Shown: positions 53,895-62,580, counted from the first letter of the stretch. The stretch: 64,000 nt of DNA from Erythrobacter sp. YT30 (GCF_001542875.1 NZ_LMAF01000002.1:1263501-1327500); one strand, 5' to 3'. A program made the numbers and translations. Notes: a model not told the origin generated them from the sequence alone.

Positions 53895-54929
53895 ATGACT
53901 TGGGAAAAGCAGCTCCTGCCTAATGATCACCCGCCTGTAAAAAGCGGGACGGTGGGCGTGCTCGTCATCAATCTGGGCACTCCTGATGCGCCGGAACCGG
54001 GCGCGGTAAAGCGCTATCTGAAGCAATTCCTGTCCGATCCGCGCGTGATCGAGATACCTCCGATCGCATGGCAGCCGATCTTGCGCGGCATCATTCTCAA
54101 CACACGCCCCCGCAAAAGCGCAGAAGCCTATTCCAAAGTCTGGACCGATCGCGGTTCACCCCTGGCGGATATTACGGCTGGTCAGGCTGAAGCGATCGCA
54201 AGCGAATTGGGCGAACACGCGATTGTCGATTACGCCATGCGCTATGGCTCGCCATCAATTGAGCAGCGTCTTACTGAATTGATGGCTAAGGGATGCGACC
54301 GCATCCTTATCGCGCCGATGTATCCGCAGTATTGCGCGGCAACCACGGCGACCGTGTTTGATGAGGTTGCGCGCGTCTTGAAAGAGATGCGCTGGCAGCC
54401 AGCTTTGCGGTTTCTGCCGCCCTATCACGATGATGCAGTGTATCTTGATGCGCTTGAAAGCGATCTGACGCGGCAGATGGCGGCCCTTTCTTTCAAGCCT
54501 GAAGTCATGTTGATGAGCTTTCACGGAATGCCGCAGCGGACTTTGGAACGCGGCGATCCGTATCACTGTCATTGCCACAAGACCGCGCGGCTTTTGCGCG
54601 AACGCCTGGCTGAGAAACCCGAATTTGATGGAGTGCGGTTTGAAACGACATTCCAGTCGCGGTTTGGCCCGGCGCAATGGCTTGAGCCAGCAACCGATAC
54701 GACTCTGATTGCAGAAGGCGAAAAAGGCACGAAGCGCATTGTTGTCGCCGCTCCCGGTTTTGCTGCTGATTGCGTCGAGACACTCGAAGAACTCGCTCTT
54801 GAAGGAAGGGACGAGTTTCTTGAAGCTGGCGGCGAGGAATATGCAGTGCTCGACTGCCTCAATGTCTCATCAAGCGGTGTTGCCATGCTGGAGACAATTA
54901 TCCGGCGTGAGCTTTCAGGCTGGATTTAG
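53895..54929 (+). CDS. hemH: Ferrochelatase
   Basis: 344 residues. Inserts Fe2+ into protoporphyrin IX in the last step of heme synthesis. Signatures are GVLVINLGTPDAPEPGAVKRYLKQFLSDPRVIEIP at the N-terminus, MLMSFHGMPQR with the catalytic His, CHCHKT, and ETTFQSRFGPAQWLEPATD. Cysteines near the C-terminus are present but no Fe-S motif is obvious. It lies 61 bp before a P450 gene, which would need heme. Confidence 0.96.
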   Translation: MTWEKQLLPNDHPPVKSGTVGVLVINLGTPDAPEPGAVKRYLKQFLSDPRVIEIPPIAWQPILRGIILNTRPRKSAEAYSKVWTDRGSPLADITAGQAEAIASELGEHAIVDYAMRYGSPSIEQRLTELMAKGCDRILIAPMYPQYCAATTATVFDEVARVLKEMRWQPALRFLPPYHDDAVYLDALESDLTRQMAALSFKPEVMLMSFHGMPQRTLERGDPYHCHCHKTARLLRERLAEKPEFDGVRFETTFQSRFGPAQWLEPATDTTLIAEGEKGTKRIVVAAPGFAADCVETLEELALEGRDEFLEAGGEEYAVLDCLNVSSSGVAMLETIIRRELSGWI

Positions 54930-54990
54930 AATTCGGTATTACTTACACCGCTATCAGTTGCAAAACCGAACTTGATAGGGATCAACCGTA

Positions 54991-56397
54991 ATGGCCAGCT
55001 TGGCACAGGCACCAGAGACAGAACCAACCTTTGACCACTGGAGCGAGGGCATTCCCTCTGATGCTGCGATTGCGCACATCCCCGGCGAACGCGGCCTGCC
55101 AGTTGTCGGCAACACGTTCAAAATGCTGGCTGATCCTCACGGCTTTGCCAATCGCATGATCGAAACCTACGGCAAGGTGTACAAGAATTTCGCCTTTGGT
55201 GGATGGAATGTCGCATTGGTGGGCGCTGAAGCGAACGAGCTTGTGCTGTTCAACAAGGACAAGATCTTCTCCTCCGAACAAGGCTGGGGCCCGGTGCTGG
55301 ATCAGCTTTTCCCGCGCGGTCTAATGCTGATCGATTTTGATCATCACCGGATTGATCGCCGGGCGCTTTCCATTGCCTTCAAACCCGCGCCGATGCGGCA
55401 CTACATGGGCTCTCTAAACAGCGGGATCGGCAGTGAGACGGCGAAATGGGAAGGCGACATGCTTTTCCAGCCCGCGATTAAGCAGCTGACGCTTGATCTT
55501 GCGGCTGACAGCTTTCTTGGGATTCCGTGGGGGCCAGAAGCGGATAAAATCAACACCGCCTTTGTCGATATGGTGCAGGCCTCGGTTGCCCCTATTCGCA
55601 AACCATTGCCGTTCACGAAGATGAAAAAGGGCGTCGATGGCCGCGCCTACATGGTCGATTATTTGACCCGGGAAACCAATCGCCGTCGGACGGAAGGCGG
55701 CGGGCAGGACATGTTCAGCCAATTCGCCACGGCCACGCGCGAGGATGGATCACTGCTGCCCGTTGATCAGGTGGTCGATCACATGAGCTTCCTGCTGATG
55801 GCAGCGCATGACACGATCACGTCCAGCGCGACATCCCTGATCTATCATCTCGCGACCAAGCCTGAATGGCAGGAAAAGCTGCGCGAGGAAGTCTTTGCCG
55901 TCACAGGTGGCCCCGATGGTGAAGGCAATCCGCGTCCTCTCGACTACGATGATTTGGGCAGGCTTGAACTTACCGAAATGGTGTTCAAGGAAGTGCTGCG
56001 GATGATCCCGCCTGTGCCTTCAATGCCGCGCCGCGCGCTCAAGGAGTTTGAGTTTGGCGGATACCGTATTCCGGCTGGTCAGTTGTGCGGTATCAACATC
56101 CAGTGGACGCATTATTCGGATGAATACTGGGATAATCCCCAAGCATTCGACCCGATGCGATTTACGCCTGACAAGGTGAAGGCAAGGCACAAATACGCCT
56201 GGGTGCCCTTTGGCGGCGGCGCGCATATGTGCCTGGGGCTGCATTTTGCCTATATGCAGATCAAGGTCCTGATCGCGCAGCTTCTGCAACGCTATCGCAT
56301 CGAAGCAACCGAGGGCGAAGGCTACAAACCTGATTGGCAGGCCTGGCCAATCCCACAGCCCAAAGATGGGCTGAAGGTGACGTTCAAGAAGATTTGA
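54991..56397 (+). CDS. Cytochrome P450
   Basis: 468 residues, a soluble bacterial P450. The I-helix oxygen-binding motif is LMAAHDTITSS (Asp-Thr in place of the usual Glu-Thr), the ExxR motif is KEVLRMIPPVPSMPRR, and the heme loop is FGGGAHMCLGLHFAYMQ with Cys about 414. The loop is closest to those of CYP51/CYP26/CYP120-like enzymes, which act on sterols or retinoids; that is an impression from the motif. No ferredoxin or reductase is adjacent. The substrate is unknown. Confidence 0.88.
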   Translation: MASLAQAPETEPTFDHWSEGIPSDAAIAHIPGERGLPVVGNTFKMLADPHGFANRMIETYGKVYKNFAFGGWNVALVGAEANELVLFNKDKIFSSEQGWGPVLDQLFPRGLMLIDFDHHRIDRRALSIAFKPAPMRHYMGSLNSGIGSETAKWEGDMLFQPAIKQLTLDLAADSFLGIPWGPEADKINTAFVDMVQASVAPIRKPLPFTKMKKGVDGRAYMVDYLTRETNRRRTEGGGQDMFSQFATATREDGSLLPVDQVVDHMSFLLMAAHDTITSSATSLIYHLATKPEWQEKLREEVFAVTGGPDGEGNPRPLDYDDLGRLELTEMVFKEVLRMIPPVPSMPRRALKEFEFGGYRIPAGQLCGINIQWTHYSDEYWDNPQAFDPMRFTPDKVKARHKYAWVPFGGGAHMCLGLHFAYMQIKVLIAQLLQRYRIEATEGEGYKPDWQAWPIPQPKDGLKVTFKKI

Positions 56398-56663
56398 AAT
56401 GTGTGCCCGCATCCGCGGGCACATCCTCGGTGCTGTTCCCTACGCCGAATCTTCGGCTGCGGGGCACCTGCGGGCGGCCGGTCGGCCTTGCGATTCGCGC
56501 CCGCGAACCGATCACCCGATATTGTTCGATTTTCACGCTTCCTCGAAATCCACGATTTCGCAAGCGCGACCGCGCGCCCGCAGCGGGTCCGCAGGGGAAG
56601 ATTCCCCGGAGGACGTCTAGCGAGGACGATCGCCCGGAAGGGCGATCATGAAACCAAAACTCA
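56398..56663. repeat. Non-coding element with four perfect hairpins, REP-like
   Basis: 266 bp without a credible gene. It holds four perfect inverted repeats: 56402-56423 (TGTGCCCGC, 9 bp), 56444-56457 (GCCGAA, 6 bp), 56594-56607 (GGGGAA, 6 bp) and 56628-56647 (GATCGCCC, 8 bp, GGAA tetraloop). The first, read on the minus strand, encodes a VPADAGTH-type string that is a known sign of dispersed palindromic repeats mis-annotated as protein. Base composition is higher in G and C than the neighbours. It could also be a structured RNA. Confidence 0.55.
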
Positions 56664-56834
56664 TCAAAAATCCCAAGCAATCCCGTCTTTCTCCCAATCG
56701 CCATAGCGCGTGGGAGAAATCTCGCGCGGTTCATCCTTCAATGGATCGACCGCTTTGGGCTTTGGCGGGGGATCATTGGTCCAGTGGGCAGGCTTCTTGA
56801 AGTCCTTGGCGGCTTTGGATTTCTGCTTTGTCAT
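56664..56834 (-). CDS. SDHAF4-like succinate dehydrogenase assembly factor (DUF1674)
   Basis: 56 residues from the internal ATG (MTKQKSKAAKD). The C-terminus PTRYGDWEKDGIAWDF matches the strongly conserved end of SDHAF4/DUF1674, which binds flavinylated SdhA and helps assembly of complex II. The Pro/Lys-rich middle is normal. No sdh gene is nearby. It is divergent from the RsmB-like gene with 58 bp between them. Confidence 0.85.
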   Translation of the reverse strand: MTKQKSKAAKDFKKPAHWTNDPPPKPKAVDPLKDEPREISPTRYGDWEKDGIAWDF

Positions 56835-56892
56835 AATGATAAATACGCGTGCGCTGGCGCTTGGTTTCAAGAGCGTCTAGGCGCGACGGATT

Positions 56893-58140
56893 ATGGCCCA
56901 ACCATCCGGCATCCACGCGCGCCGCGCTGCGCTCAAAATGTGCGATGCTGTTTTGCGCCGGGGCGAGACCCTTGAGCAGGCTGCGCCGCCGGCTTTGCGC
57001 GATGTTCGAAAGAGTGAGGACAAGGCGCTGGCCCGTGCGATTGCGAGTGAGGCTTTGCGCTGGTTGGTGGATCTCGACGCCATGATCGATGGCGTGACCA
57101 AGAAGCCGCTCCCCAGCGATGCCAAAGCGCGCACAGTGCTGCGATTGATGTTGGCTCAGGCGCTCAGGCTGGAGACACCGCCGCACGCGGTGATCGCGAC
57201 TGGGCTGCCTTTGCTGAGCGGCGGTCCCAGGCGTCTGGCGCATGGTGTGTTCTCGAACTTGATGAAGCAGGAGATCGCGTTGCCAGACGCGCCGACACTG
57301 CCGCCGCCTGTTGCGGAGCGTTGGGGTGAGCGCGCGCAGGCTACAGCGGAGGGATTGGCTCAACCTCCCGAGGTTGACCTGGCCTTGAAGCATGCCGGCG
57401 CAACGCAAGAATGGCAGGCAAAGCTGGGAGGGGTCAGCCTTGCGCCCGGCCATGTTCGGGTGCCTCGCGGGACAGCTATCGAGAGCCTCGAAGGCTTCAA
57501 AGAGGGGGCATGGTGGGTGCAGGATCTCGCAGCTCAGATCCCGCCGCGATTGCTCGGCGCAGGCGAAGGGCGGCATGCGCTTGATCTGTGTGCAGCACCG
57601 GGCGGTAAGACGATGGCGCTGGCTGCGGCAGGATGGAAAGTCACCGCACTCGATATGTCGAAACGCCGACTGGATATTCTCAGAAATAACCTCCGGCGCA
57701 CTGGCCTTAGAGCGTCGCCGGTGCGCGCTGATGCGCTCAAGTGGGAGCCAAAGAACCAATTCGATGCGATCTTGCTCGATGCGCCGTGCACCGCAACCGG
57801 CACGTGCCGCCGCCACCCCGATGTGCTCCATCGCATCGGAGCGCGCCAGATCGCCGAAATGGCCGAGATACAGCGCGCTCTGATCGAACGCGCAGTGGCT
57901 TGGCTAAAACCGGGCGGAACATTTGTCTACGCGGTCTGCTCGCTTGAAAGCGAAGAGGGCGAGGCTCAGGCTCAGTGGGTCGATGAGAGGCTTGCCCTAA
58001 CGCCAGCCCCCATTACCCGTGAAGAGCTGCCTCAAAAAATTGAACCCACCCCGCAAGGCTGGCTCCGCACCGATCCGGGCATGTTGTTAGAGCAGGGCGG
58101 GCTTGATGGCTTCTTCGCCGCCCGATGGACCAAACCTTAA
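56893..58140 (+). CDS. RsmB-family rRNA (cytosine-5) methyltransferase
   Basis: 415 residues. An N-terminal NusB-like RNA-binding domain (about 8-130) is followed by a class I methyltransferase. SAM motif I is ALDLCAAPGGKTMALAAAG; motif IV DAILLDAPCTATGTCRRHPDVLH holds one conserved Cys; motif VI VYAVCSLESEEGE holds the catalytic Cys. The family makes m5C967 in 16S rRNA. The end overlaps the convergent msrA stop by 4 bp. Confidence 0.93.
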   Translation: MAQPSGIHARRAALKMCDAVLRRGETLEQAAPPALRDVRKSEDKALARAIASEALRWLVDLDAMIDGVTKKPLPSDAKARTVLRLMLAQALRLETPPHAVIATGLPLLSGGPRRLAHGVFSNLMKQEIALPDAPTLPPPVAERWGERAQATAEGLAQPPEVDLALKHAGATQEWQAKLGGVSLAPGHVRVPRGTAIESLEGFKEGAWWVQDLAAQIPPRLLGAGEGRHALDLCAAPGGKTMALAAAGWKVTALDMSKRRLDILRNNLRRTGLRASPVRADALKWEPKNQFDAILLDAPCTATGTCRRHPDVLHRIGARQIAEMAEIQRALIERAVAWLKPGGTFVYAVCSLESEEGEAQAQWVDERLALTPAPITREELPQKIEPTPQGWLRTDPGMLLEQGGLDGFFAARWTKP

Positions 58141-58691
58141 GCGTTCTCGCTTTTCACCTTGTTTTGAAAGCTCTTCCGCAGTTTCATCAGCTTGGGCGGG
58201 ATGACCGCGAGGCAATAAGGATTGCGCTGGCCTTCGCCGTCCCAATACTCCTGATGGTAATCTTCCGCCGGGTACCACGTCTTCGCCTGTTCGCCGTTTT
58301 CGAGACCTTCGATCGTGGTCACAGCAGTCCCCGCATTATCAGCATTCCAGCGCTCAATCGCGGCTTTGGCTTCGGCTTGCTGTTCATCGGATAGAGGGAA
58401 GATCGCGCTGCGATATTGCGTGCCCACATCGCCGCCCTGACGGTTCAGCTGGGTCGGATCATGCGTGCCTAGGAACATGTCATATATCTCTGAAAGGCTT
58501 GTCACCTCGGGATTGAACGTGACCCTGATCCCTTCGGCATGACCGGTGCGACCGGTGCACACTTCCTTGTAAGTCGGGTTCGACGTTTCGCCGCCGATAT
58601 AGCCGCTTTCGACTTCGGTCACGCCCACGACATCGCGGAAAACCGCCTCGGTGCACCAAAAGCACCCGCCTGCAATGATTGCTTGTTCCAT
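58137..58691 (-). CDS. msrA: Peptide-methionine (S)-S-oxide reductase MsrA
   Basis: 184 residues, a single MsrA domain. It reduces the S-sulfoxide of methionine. The active-site block GGCFWCTEAVFRDVVGV starts at residue 8, followed by GYIGGETSNPTYKEVCTGRTGHAE and THDPTQLNRQGGDVGTQYRS, and YHQEYW near the end. No MsrB fusion. Gene symbol follows the standard name for this domain. Confidence 0.97.
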   Translation of the reverse strand: MEQAIIAGGCFWCTEAVFRDVVGVTEVESGYIGGETSNPTYKEVCTGRTGHAEGIRVTFNPEVTSLSEIYDMFLGTHDPTQLNRQGGDVGTQYRSAIFPLSDEQQAEAKAAIERWNADNAGTAVTTIEGLENGEQAKTWYPAEDYHQEYWDGEGQRNPYCLAVIPPKLMKLRKSFQNKVKSENA

Positions 58692-58842
58692 ATCTAAAAG
58701 CTCTCCTATTCGACCAACGACATAGGCACGGCGATGGGGATTGCCAGCCCCCAGGCCACCCCCCTTGCCATCGCTGCCTGACGGCGTAAGACCGTGCGCA
58801 CCGATTTACTCTTAGATGACCACTCAAGAGAGGACACACCCC

Positions 58843-59688
58843 ATGAAACATGTTCTGCTTGCCCCGCTTGCCGCCATCGCTTTGGCCGCGCCTGCATTTG
58901 CGGATGATCACACAGGCTCTGCGCCATCAATTGATGAGGTTCTCGCTTCTGAAGTTCGCGCGGATGACGCTGCGCGTGATCAGTACCGCAATCCCAAGGA
59001 AACGCTTGCTTTCTTCGGTGTCGAGCCGACCATGACAGTCGCTGAATATGGGCCCGGTGGTGGCTGGTACACTCGAGTGCTCGCACCCTACGTAATGCCC
59101 GAGGGCAAATACATCGCGTTCAATGGCGACAGTGATGCACGCACTTATCGCGACCGCGCTCAAGAAGCGCGCGCGAAAGGCTGGACCGAGCGTTTCAAAT
59201 CCGACGTTGCCGAGGCGATGGGTGTCGAGGCGGACGAAGTGACCGCTTTTGAAACGGACGAAATGCCGGAAGATTTGGCCGGTACGGTCGATCGGGTCGT
59301 GATCTTCCGTTCAATGCACGGTCTCAATATCGGCAACAGCGCCGATAGCGTGCTGAAAGCGGCGCGCATGATGCTGAAGGATGATGGCATGGTTGGCGTT
59401 GTCCAGCACCGAGCACCTGAAGGTGCGAGCTATGACGATTACGGCGCGCGCCAGCGCGGCTATATGCGTAAGCAGGACGTCGTCGCCATTTTCGAGGCCA
59501 ACGGCTTTGAGCTTGCAGCGGAAAGCGAAATCAACGCCAATCCAAACGATACCGCTGATTACGAAGGCGGCGTCTGGACCTTACCTCCATCGCTCGGCTT
59601 TGGCCGCCAGAGCGAAGAAGAAATGGCCCGGCATCGCGCCATCGGTGAAAGCGATCGGATGACGCTTTTGTTCAGAAAAGCGGATTGA
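58843..59688 (+). CDS. Exported SAM-methyltransferase-like protein (COG4798), copy 1
   Basis: 281 residues from ATG 58843, which has a GAGAGGA site upstream and starts a signal peptide (cleavage after AFA, about residue 20). The mature protein carries TVAEYGPGGGWYTRVLAPYV, a glycine-rich SAM-like motif I, and a conserved end SEINANPNDTADYEGGVWTLPPS and GESDRMTLLFRK. The family is annotated as predicted methyltransferase, yet SAM is not expected in the periplasm. It is a paralogue of the next gene. Confidence 0.82.
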   Translation: MKHVLLAPLAAIALAAPAFADDHTGSAPSIDEVLASEVRADDAARDQYRNPKETLAFFGVEPTMTVAEYGPGGGWYTRVLAPYVMPEGKYIAFNGDSDARTYRDRAQEARAKGWTERFKSDVAEAMGVEADEVTAFETDEMPEDLAGTVDRVVIFRSMHGLNIGNSADSVLKAARMMLKDDGMVGVVQHRAPEGASYDDYGARQRGYMRKQDVVAIFEANGFELAAESEINANPNDTADYEGGVWTLPPSLGFGRQSEEEMARHRAIGESDRMTLLFRKAD

Positions 59689-59714
59689 GCCAATTTGAGA
59701 CTGGGAGGATTATC

Positions 59715-60572
59715 ATGAGACAGCTGACAATCGCCATGGTGAGCGCGCTGGCGCTTGCCGCGTGCGCTCCGGAAACAGCCGAAGCGGAAGGCGCAACACC
59801 AGAAGCGACAGCGGAAAATGAAAAGCTGGCCGAGGTTCTGGCCGCCGATTTGCGCGCTGAAGACACGGCTCGCGATGAATATCGCAACCCGGCGGAAACT
59901 CTGGCGTTCTTCCAGGTTGAGCCCGATCACACCGTCATTGAATATGCACCTGGCGGCGGCTGGTACACCCGTATCCTCGCGCCCTATGTTTCAGATGTAG
60001 GTCAATACATCGCCGTTGGATTTGCTCCAGAAGCGGCGGCACCGCTCGGAGAGGAATTTGTCGAACGCGTGCGGCAGGGCGGGGAGACATTCTCAGCCAA
60101 CCAATCTGAAGCGATGGGCATTCCTGCAGAGGATCTGCCGTTCTACTTCGGCAACGCCATTCCCGAAGAGGTCAATGGCACGGTCGACCGGGTTCTGGTT
60201 TTCCGCATGATGCACAACCTGAAGCGCTGGGATATTGCGGATGGGGAAGCCGATGCATGGTTCGCGGCGCTGAAACCCGGCGGCCTGCTTGGCGTGGTGC
60301 AACACCGCGCGAAGGCCGATGCGCCGGACGATTACGTTGATGGCAACGCCGGATACCTCAAAGAAGACGAGATGATCGCTTTCTTCGAAGGCAAAGGCTT
60401 TGAACTCGTCGAAAAATCCGAGATCAATGCGAACCCCAACGACACGGCCGATTATGAAAAAGGCGTTTGGACACTTCCACCAAGCTTTGCAGAAGGTGAT
60501 GTGGACCGCGAAAAATACGCCGAGATCGGTGAAAGTGATCGCATGACGCTTCTGTTCAAGAAGCCCGAATAA
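59715..60572 (+). CDS. Exported SAM-methyltransferase-like lipoprotein (COG4798), copy 2
   Basis: 285 residues from ATG 59715 with GGGAGGA upstream. The signal peptide ends in a lipobox (ALALAAC), so this copy is a predicted lipoprotein while copy 1 is soluble. It shares the pattern DTARDEYRNPAETLAFFQVEPDHTVIEYAPGGGWYTRILAPYV and SEINANPNDTADYEKGVWTLPPSF with copy 1, evidence for tandem duplication. The glycine motif has APGGGW in place of GPGGGW. The function is unknown. Confidence 0.82.
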   Translation: MRQLTIAMVSALALAACAPETAEAEGATPEATAENEKLAEVLAADLRAEDTARDEYRNPAETLAFFQVEPDHTVIEYAPGGGWYTRILAPYVSDVGQYIAVGFAPEAAAPLGEEFVERVRQGGETFSANQSEAMGIPAEDLPFYFGNAIPEEVNGTVDRVLVFRMMHNLKRWDIADGEADAWFAALKPGGLLGVVQHRAKADAPDDYVDGNAGYLKEDEMIAFFEGKGFELVEKSEINANPNDTADYEKGVWTLPPSFAEGDVDREKYAEIGESDRMTLLFKKPE

Positions 60573-60588
60573 GGCTAGCGGGCGGCGC

Positions 60589-61455
60589 ATGACTTCGATC
60601 ACTGTTGCTGCCCTCCAGCTTGCACTTGGTTCTGACGAGGAAGCGACCAACATCGCTGCTGTGTCCGCTCTCATCGACGAGGCAGCGGCTAAAGGCGCGA
60701 AACTGATCCTGCCGCCAGAACTGTTTTCAGGCCCCTATTTCTGCCGGGAAGAGGACGAGGCGCTGTTTGCGCTTGCCCGCCCTACCTTGGAACATCCCAG
60801 CGTCATTGCAATGCAGCAGCTTGCCGCAAAGCTCAACGTCGCGATCCCCACCAGCTTTTTCGAACGCGACGGGCACCATTACTACAACACTCTCGCAATG
60901 ATTGGCCCTGATGGAGCGATCATGGGCACCTATCGCAAAAGCCATATTCCCGATGGCCCGGGGTATGAGGAGAAATTCTATTTCCGCCCGGGCAATGACG
61001 GTTTCAAGGTCTGGCATGTCCCTTCGGATGATGGATCAAGTGTCTGCATCGGTGTCGGGATCTGCTGGGATCAATGGTATCCTGAGACTGCCCGAGTAAT
61101 GGCTCTCAAGGGTGCGGAGGTTTTGCTCTATCCAACGGCAATCGGCTCAGAACCTTATGATGCAGAGCTTGATACAAGCCGCATGTGGCGCCGCGCGATG
61201 ATTGGTCATGCGGTCTCAAATTGCATGCCGGTGATCGCATCGAACAGGATCGGGAAAGAGGGCGATCAATCGTTTTATGGGCATTCCTTTATCTCTGATG
61301 AGTGGGGGGATTTGACCGCAGAATTTGGCGCGGCTGAAGAAGGCGTCCTCGTCGCGACGCTCGATCTGACGCAGGCAGCAAAGCACCGCGCAGGTATGGG
61401 TTTTTTCCGCGATCGCCGCCCGGAATTATACGCGCGCATTTCGCAGGACATCTAG
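60589..61455 (+). CDS. aguB: N-carbamoylputrescine amidase, nitrilase family
   Basis: 288 residues. The nitrilase triad is visible: Glu in LILPPELFSGPYFC, Lys in YRKSHIPDGPGYEEKFYF and Cys in GVGICWDQWYPETARVMALKGAE. These blocks are close to plant and bacterial AguB, which turns N-carbamoylputrescine into putrescine. Agmatine deiminase (aguA) is not in view, so the pathway assignment depends on the family match. It follows the exported pair by 16 bp. Confidence 0.9.
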   Translation: MTSITVAALQLALGSDEEATNIAAVSALIDEAAAKGAKLILPPELFSGPYFCREEDEALFALARPTLEHPSVIAMQQLAAKLNVAIPTSFFERDGHHYYNTLAMIGPDGAIMGTYRKSHIPDGPGYEEKFYFRPGNDGFKVWHVPSDDGSSVCIGVGICWDQWYPETARVMALKGAEVLLYPTAIGSEPYDAELDTSRMWRRAMIGHAVSNCMPVIASNRIGKEGDQSFYGHSFISDEWGDLTAEFGAAEEGVLVATLDLTQAAKHRAGMGFFRDRRPELYARISQDI

Positions 61456-61460
61456 GCGGA

Positions 61461-61937
61461 TTGCGCACCACCTATCTGATCGCGCTGGGTTCCAACAGGC
61501 GGCATCACGCGTTTGGCCGACCTCGTGACGTGGTGCTGGCGGCGATCGGGGAGTTATCAGCGATTGGACGCGTGACCGCGCAATCCTCCGTCATCAGCAC
61601 CGATCCAATTGGCCCTGCCCAGAGGCGCTTTGCCAATGCGGCGTGTCTGCTCGAAAACGGTGATGATCCGGTGGATCTTCTCGAAAATCTGAAGGGAATT
61701 GAACGCCGATTTGGCCGGAGGCGCGGGCAGGTTTGGGGGGACCGCGTTCTCGATCTTGATATCGTGCTGTGGAGTGGCGGCATCGTGGAAACACGGTCGC
61801 TTTCGATCCCGCATCGCGAATTTCGCACAAGAGGCTTTGTGCTTGTGCCAGCTAGCGAGATCGCACCCTACTGGCGCGATCCCAAGAGTGGGAGGACTTT
61901 GCGCCAGCTTGCGGCACGCTGTTCAATGGCGCGGTGA
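61461..61937 (+). CDS. folK: 2-amino-4-hydroxy-6-hydroxymethyldihydropteridine pyrophosphokinase
   Basis: 158 residues from a TTG start 5 bp after the aguB stop; TYLIALGSNRRH is the normal family N-terminus, so TTG is the true start. FolK activates the pterin for folate synthesis. The block RRGQVWGDRVLDLDIVLW with the two metal-binding aspartates and IPHREFRTRGFVLVP are complete. A terminator hairpin follows. Confidence 0.93.
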   Translation: MRTTYLIALGSNRRHHAFGRPRDVVLAAIGELSAIGRVTAQSSVISTDPIGPAQRRFANAACLLENGDDPVDLLENLKGIERRFGRRRGQVWGDRVLDLDIVLWSGGIVETRSLSIPHREFRTRGFVLVPASEIAPYWRDPKSGRTLRQLAARCSMAR

Positions 61938-61955
61938 GGAAGCTTTAAAGCAAAA

Positions 61956-61981
61956 CGCCCCGCCGATTGTTTGGCAGGGCG
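61956..61981. terminator. Terminator between folK and the PEP-CTERM gene
   Basis: CGCCCCGCC / GGCAGGGCG stem with 8 of 9 pairs, followed by CTTGTTTCTT on the plus strand and TTTTGCTTT on the minus strand. It can serve both convergent genes. Confidence 0.65.
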
Positions 61982-62010
61982 CTTGTTTCTTGGGTGTGAA
62001 ATCGGTGCGT

Positions 62011-62511
62011 TCAGGCAGCAGCTCTGCGGCGACGCCGGCCCAGGCCAAGAGCTATGAGCGCGAGACCAAACAGGCCAAGCATGCCGGGTGCAGGGACTTC
62101 GGTGAAACCCTGAATGCCGCGGCGCACATCGCTCGATACGACAGGATCGCCCCAATTGACCCACAGGTTCCAAATGCGACCCTCATTGCGCGTGTTCAGC
62201 ATGGCAGGGTGATTGGGATCGACCGAGGGCGTCACAGTCGCGCCCTTGAAAATCCGCGTGCCGGAAATCGATGTAAGAGTGGCCGAAAGGCTTGGGATTG
62301 CTCCGCCTTGGAAGCTGGCGAAATCAGGGCTTTCGAAAGTCGCGTTCACATTCGTGCCGACCCAAGTGCCTGTTTGAGTATCCGTGTTGATGGTAAGGAC
62401 ATCGCCGCCCTTGAGCTGGTATTCAAAGATGGTCGCCGATGCGGGCGCTGCCGCCATCATGCTGCCCATGGCCAACGCGACCATTGCTGCTTGCTTCACT
62501 GTCTTCATCAT
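62011..62511 (-). CDS. PEP-CTERM sorted surface protein, paralogue 1
   Basis: 166 residues. A signal peptide (ending APASA) leads to a short beta-rich body (TIFEYQLKGGDVLTINTDTQTGTWVGTNVNATF) and a C-terminal sorting signal: VPAPG, a hydrophobic helix (MLGLFGLALIALGLG) and RRRRR. This tripartite end directs processing by an exosortase. The exosortase gene is not in view. It shares about 170 residues of layout with paralogue 2 (62767). A sigma-54 promoter and an upstream dyad precede it. Confidence 0.88.
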   Translation of the reverse strand: MMKTVKQAAMVALAMGSMMAAAPASATIFEYQLKGGDVLTINTDTQTGTWVGTNVNATFESPDFASFQGGAIPSLSATLTSISGTRIFKGATVTPSVDPNHPAMLNTRNEGRIWNLWVNWGDPVVSSDVRRGIQGFTEVPAPGMLGLFGLALIALGLGRRRRRAAA

Positions 62512-62564
62512 GCCCCCATTTACTCCGCCCACGGAGCACCCATTTTAACTAACTATCAGGCAAA

Positions 62565-62580
62565 AGCATTAACCGTGCCA
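62565..62580 (-). promoter_or_regulatory. Sigma-54 promoter of PEP-CTERM paralogue 1
   Basis: On the minus strand TGGCACG-GTTA-ATGCT, with exactly 10 bp between GG and GC. It lies 53 bp before the called ATG. The -12 element has A for the first T of TTGC; the rest matches the consensus. Confidence 0.8.

Noticed and set aside
56384..56734. Minus-strand ORF with a VPADAGTH string
   Set aside because: Such strings come from translated palindromic repeats; the region is a set of hairpins, and part of the frame overlaps the SDHAF4-like gene.
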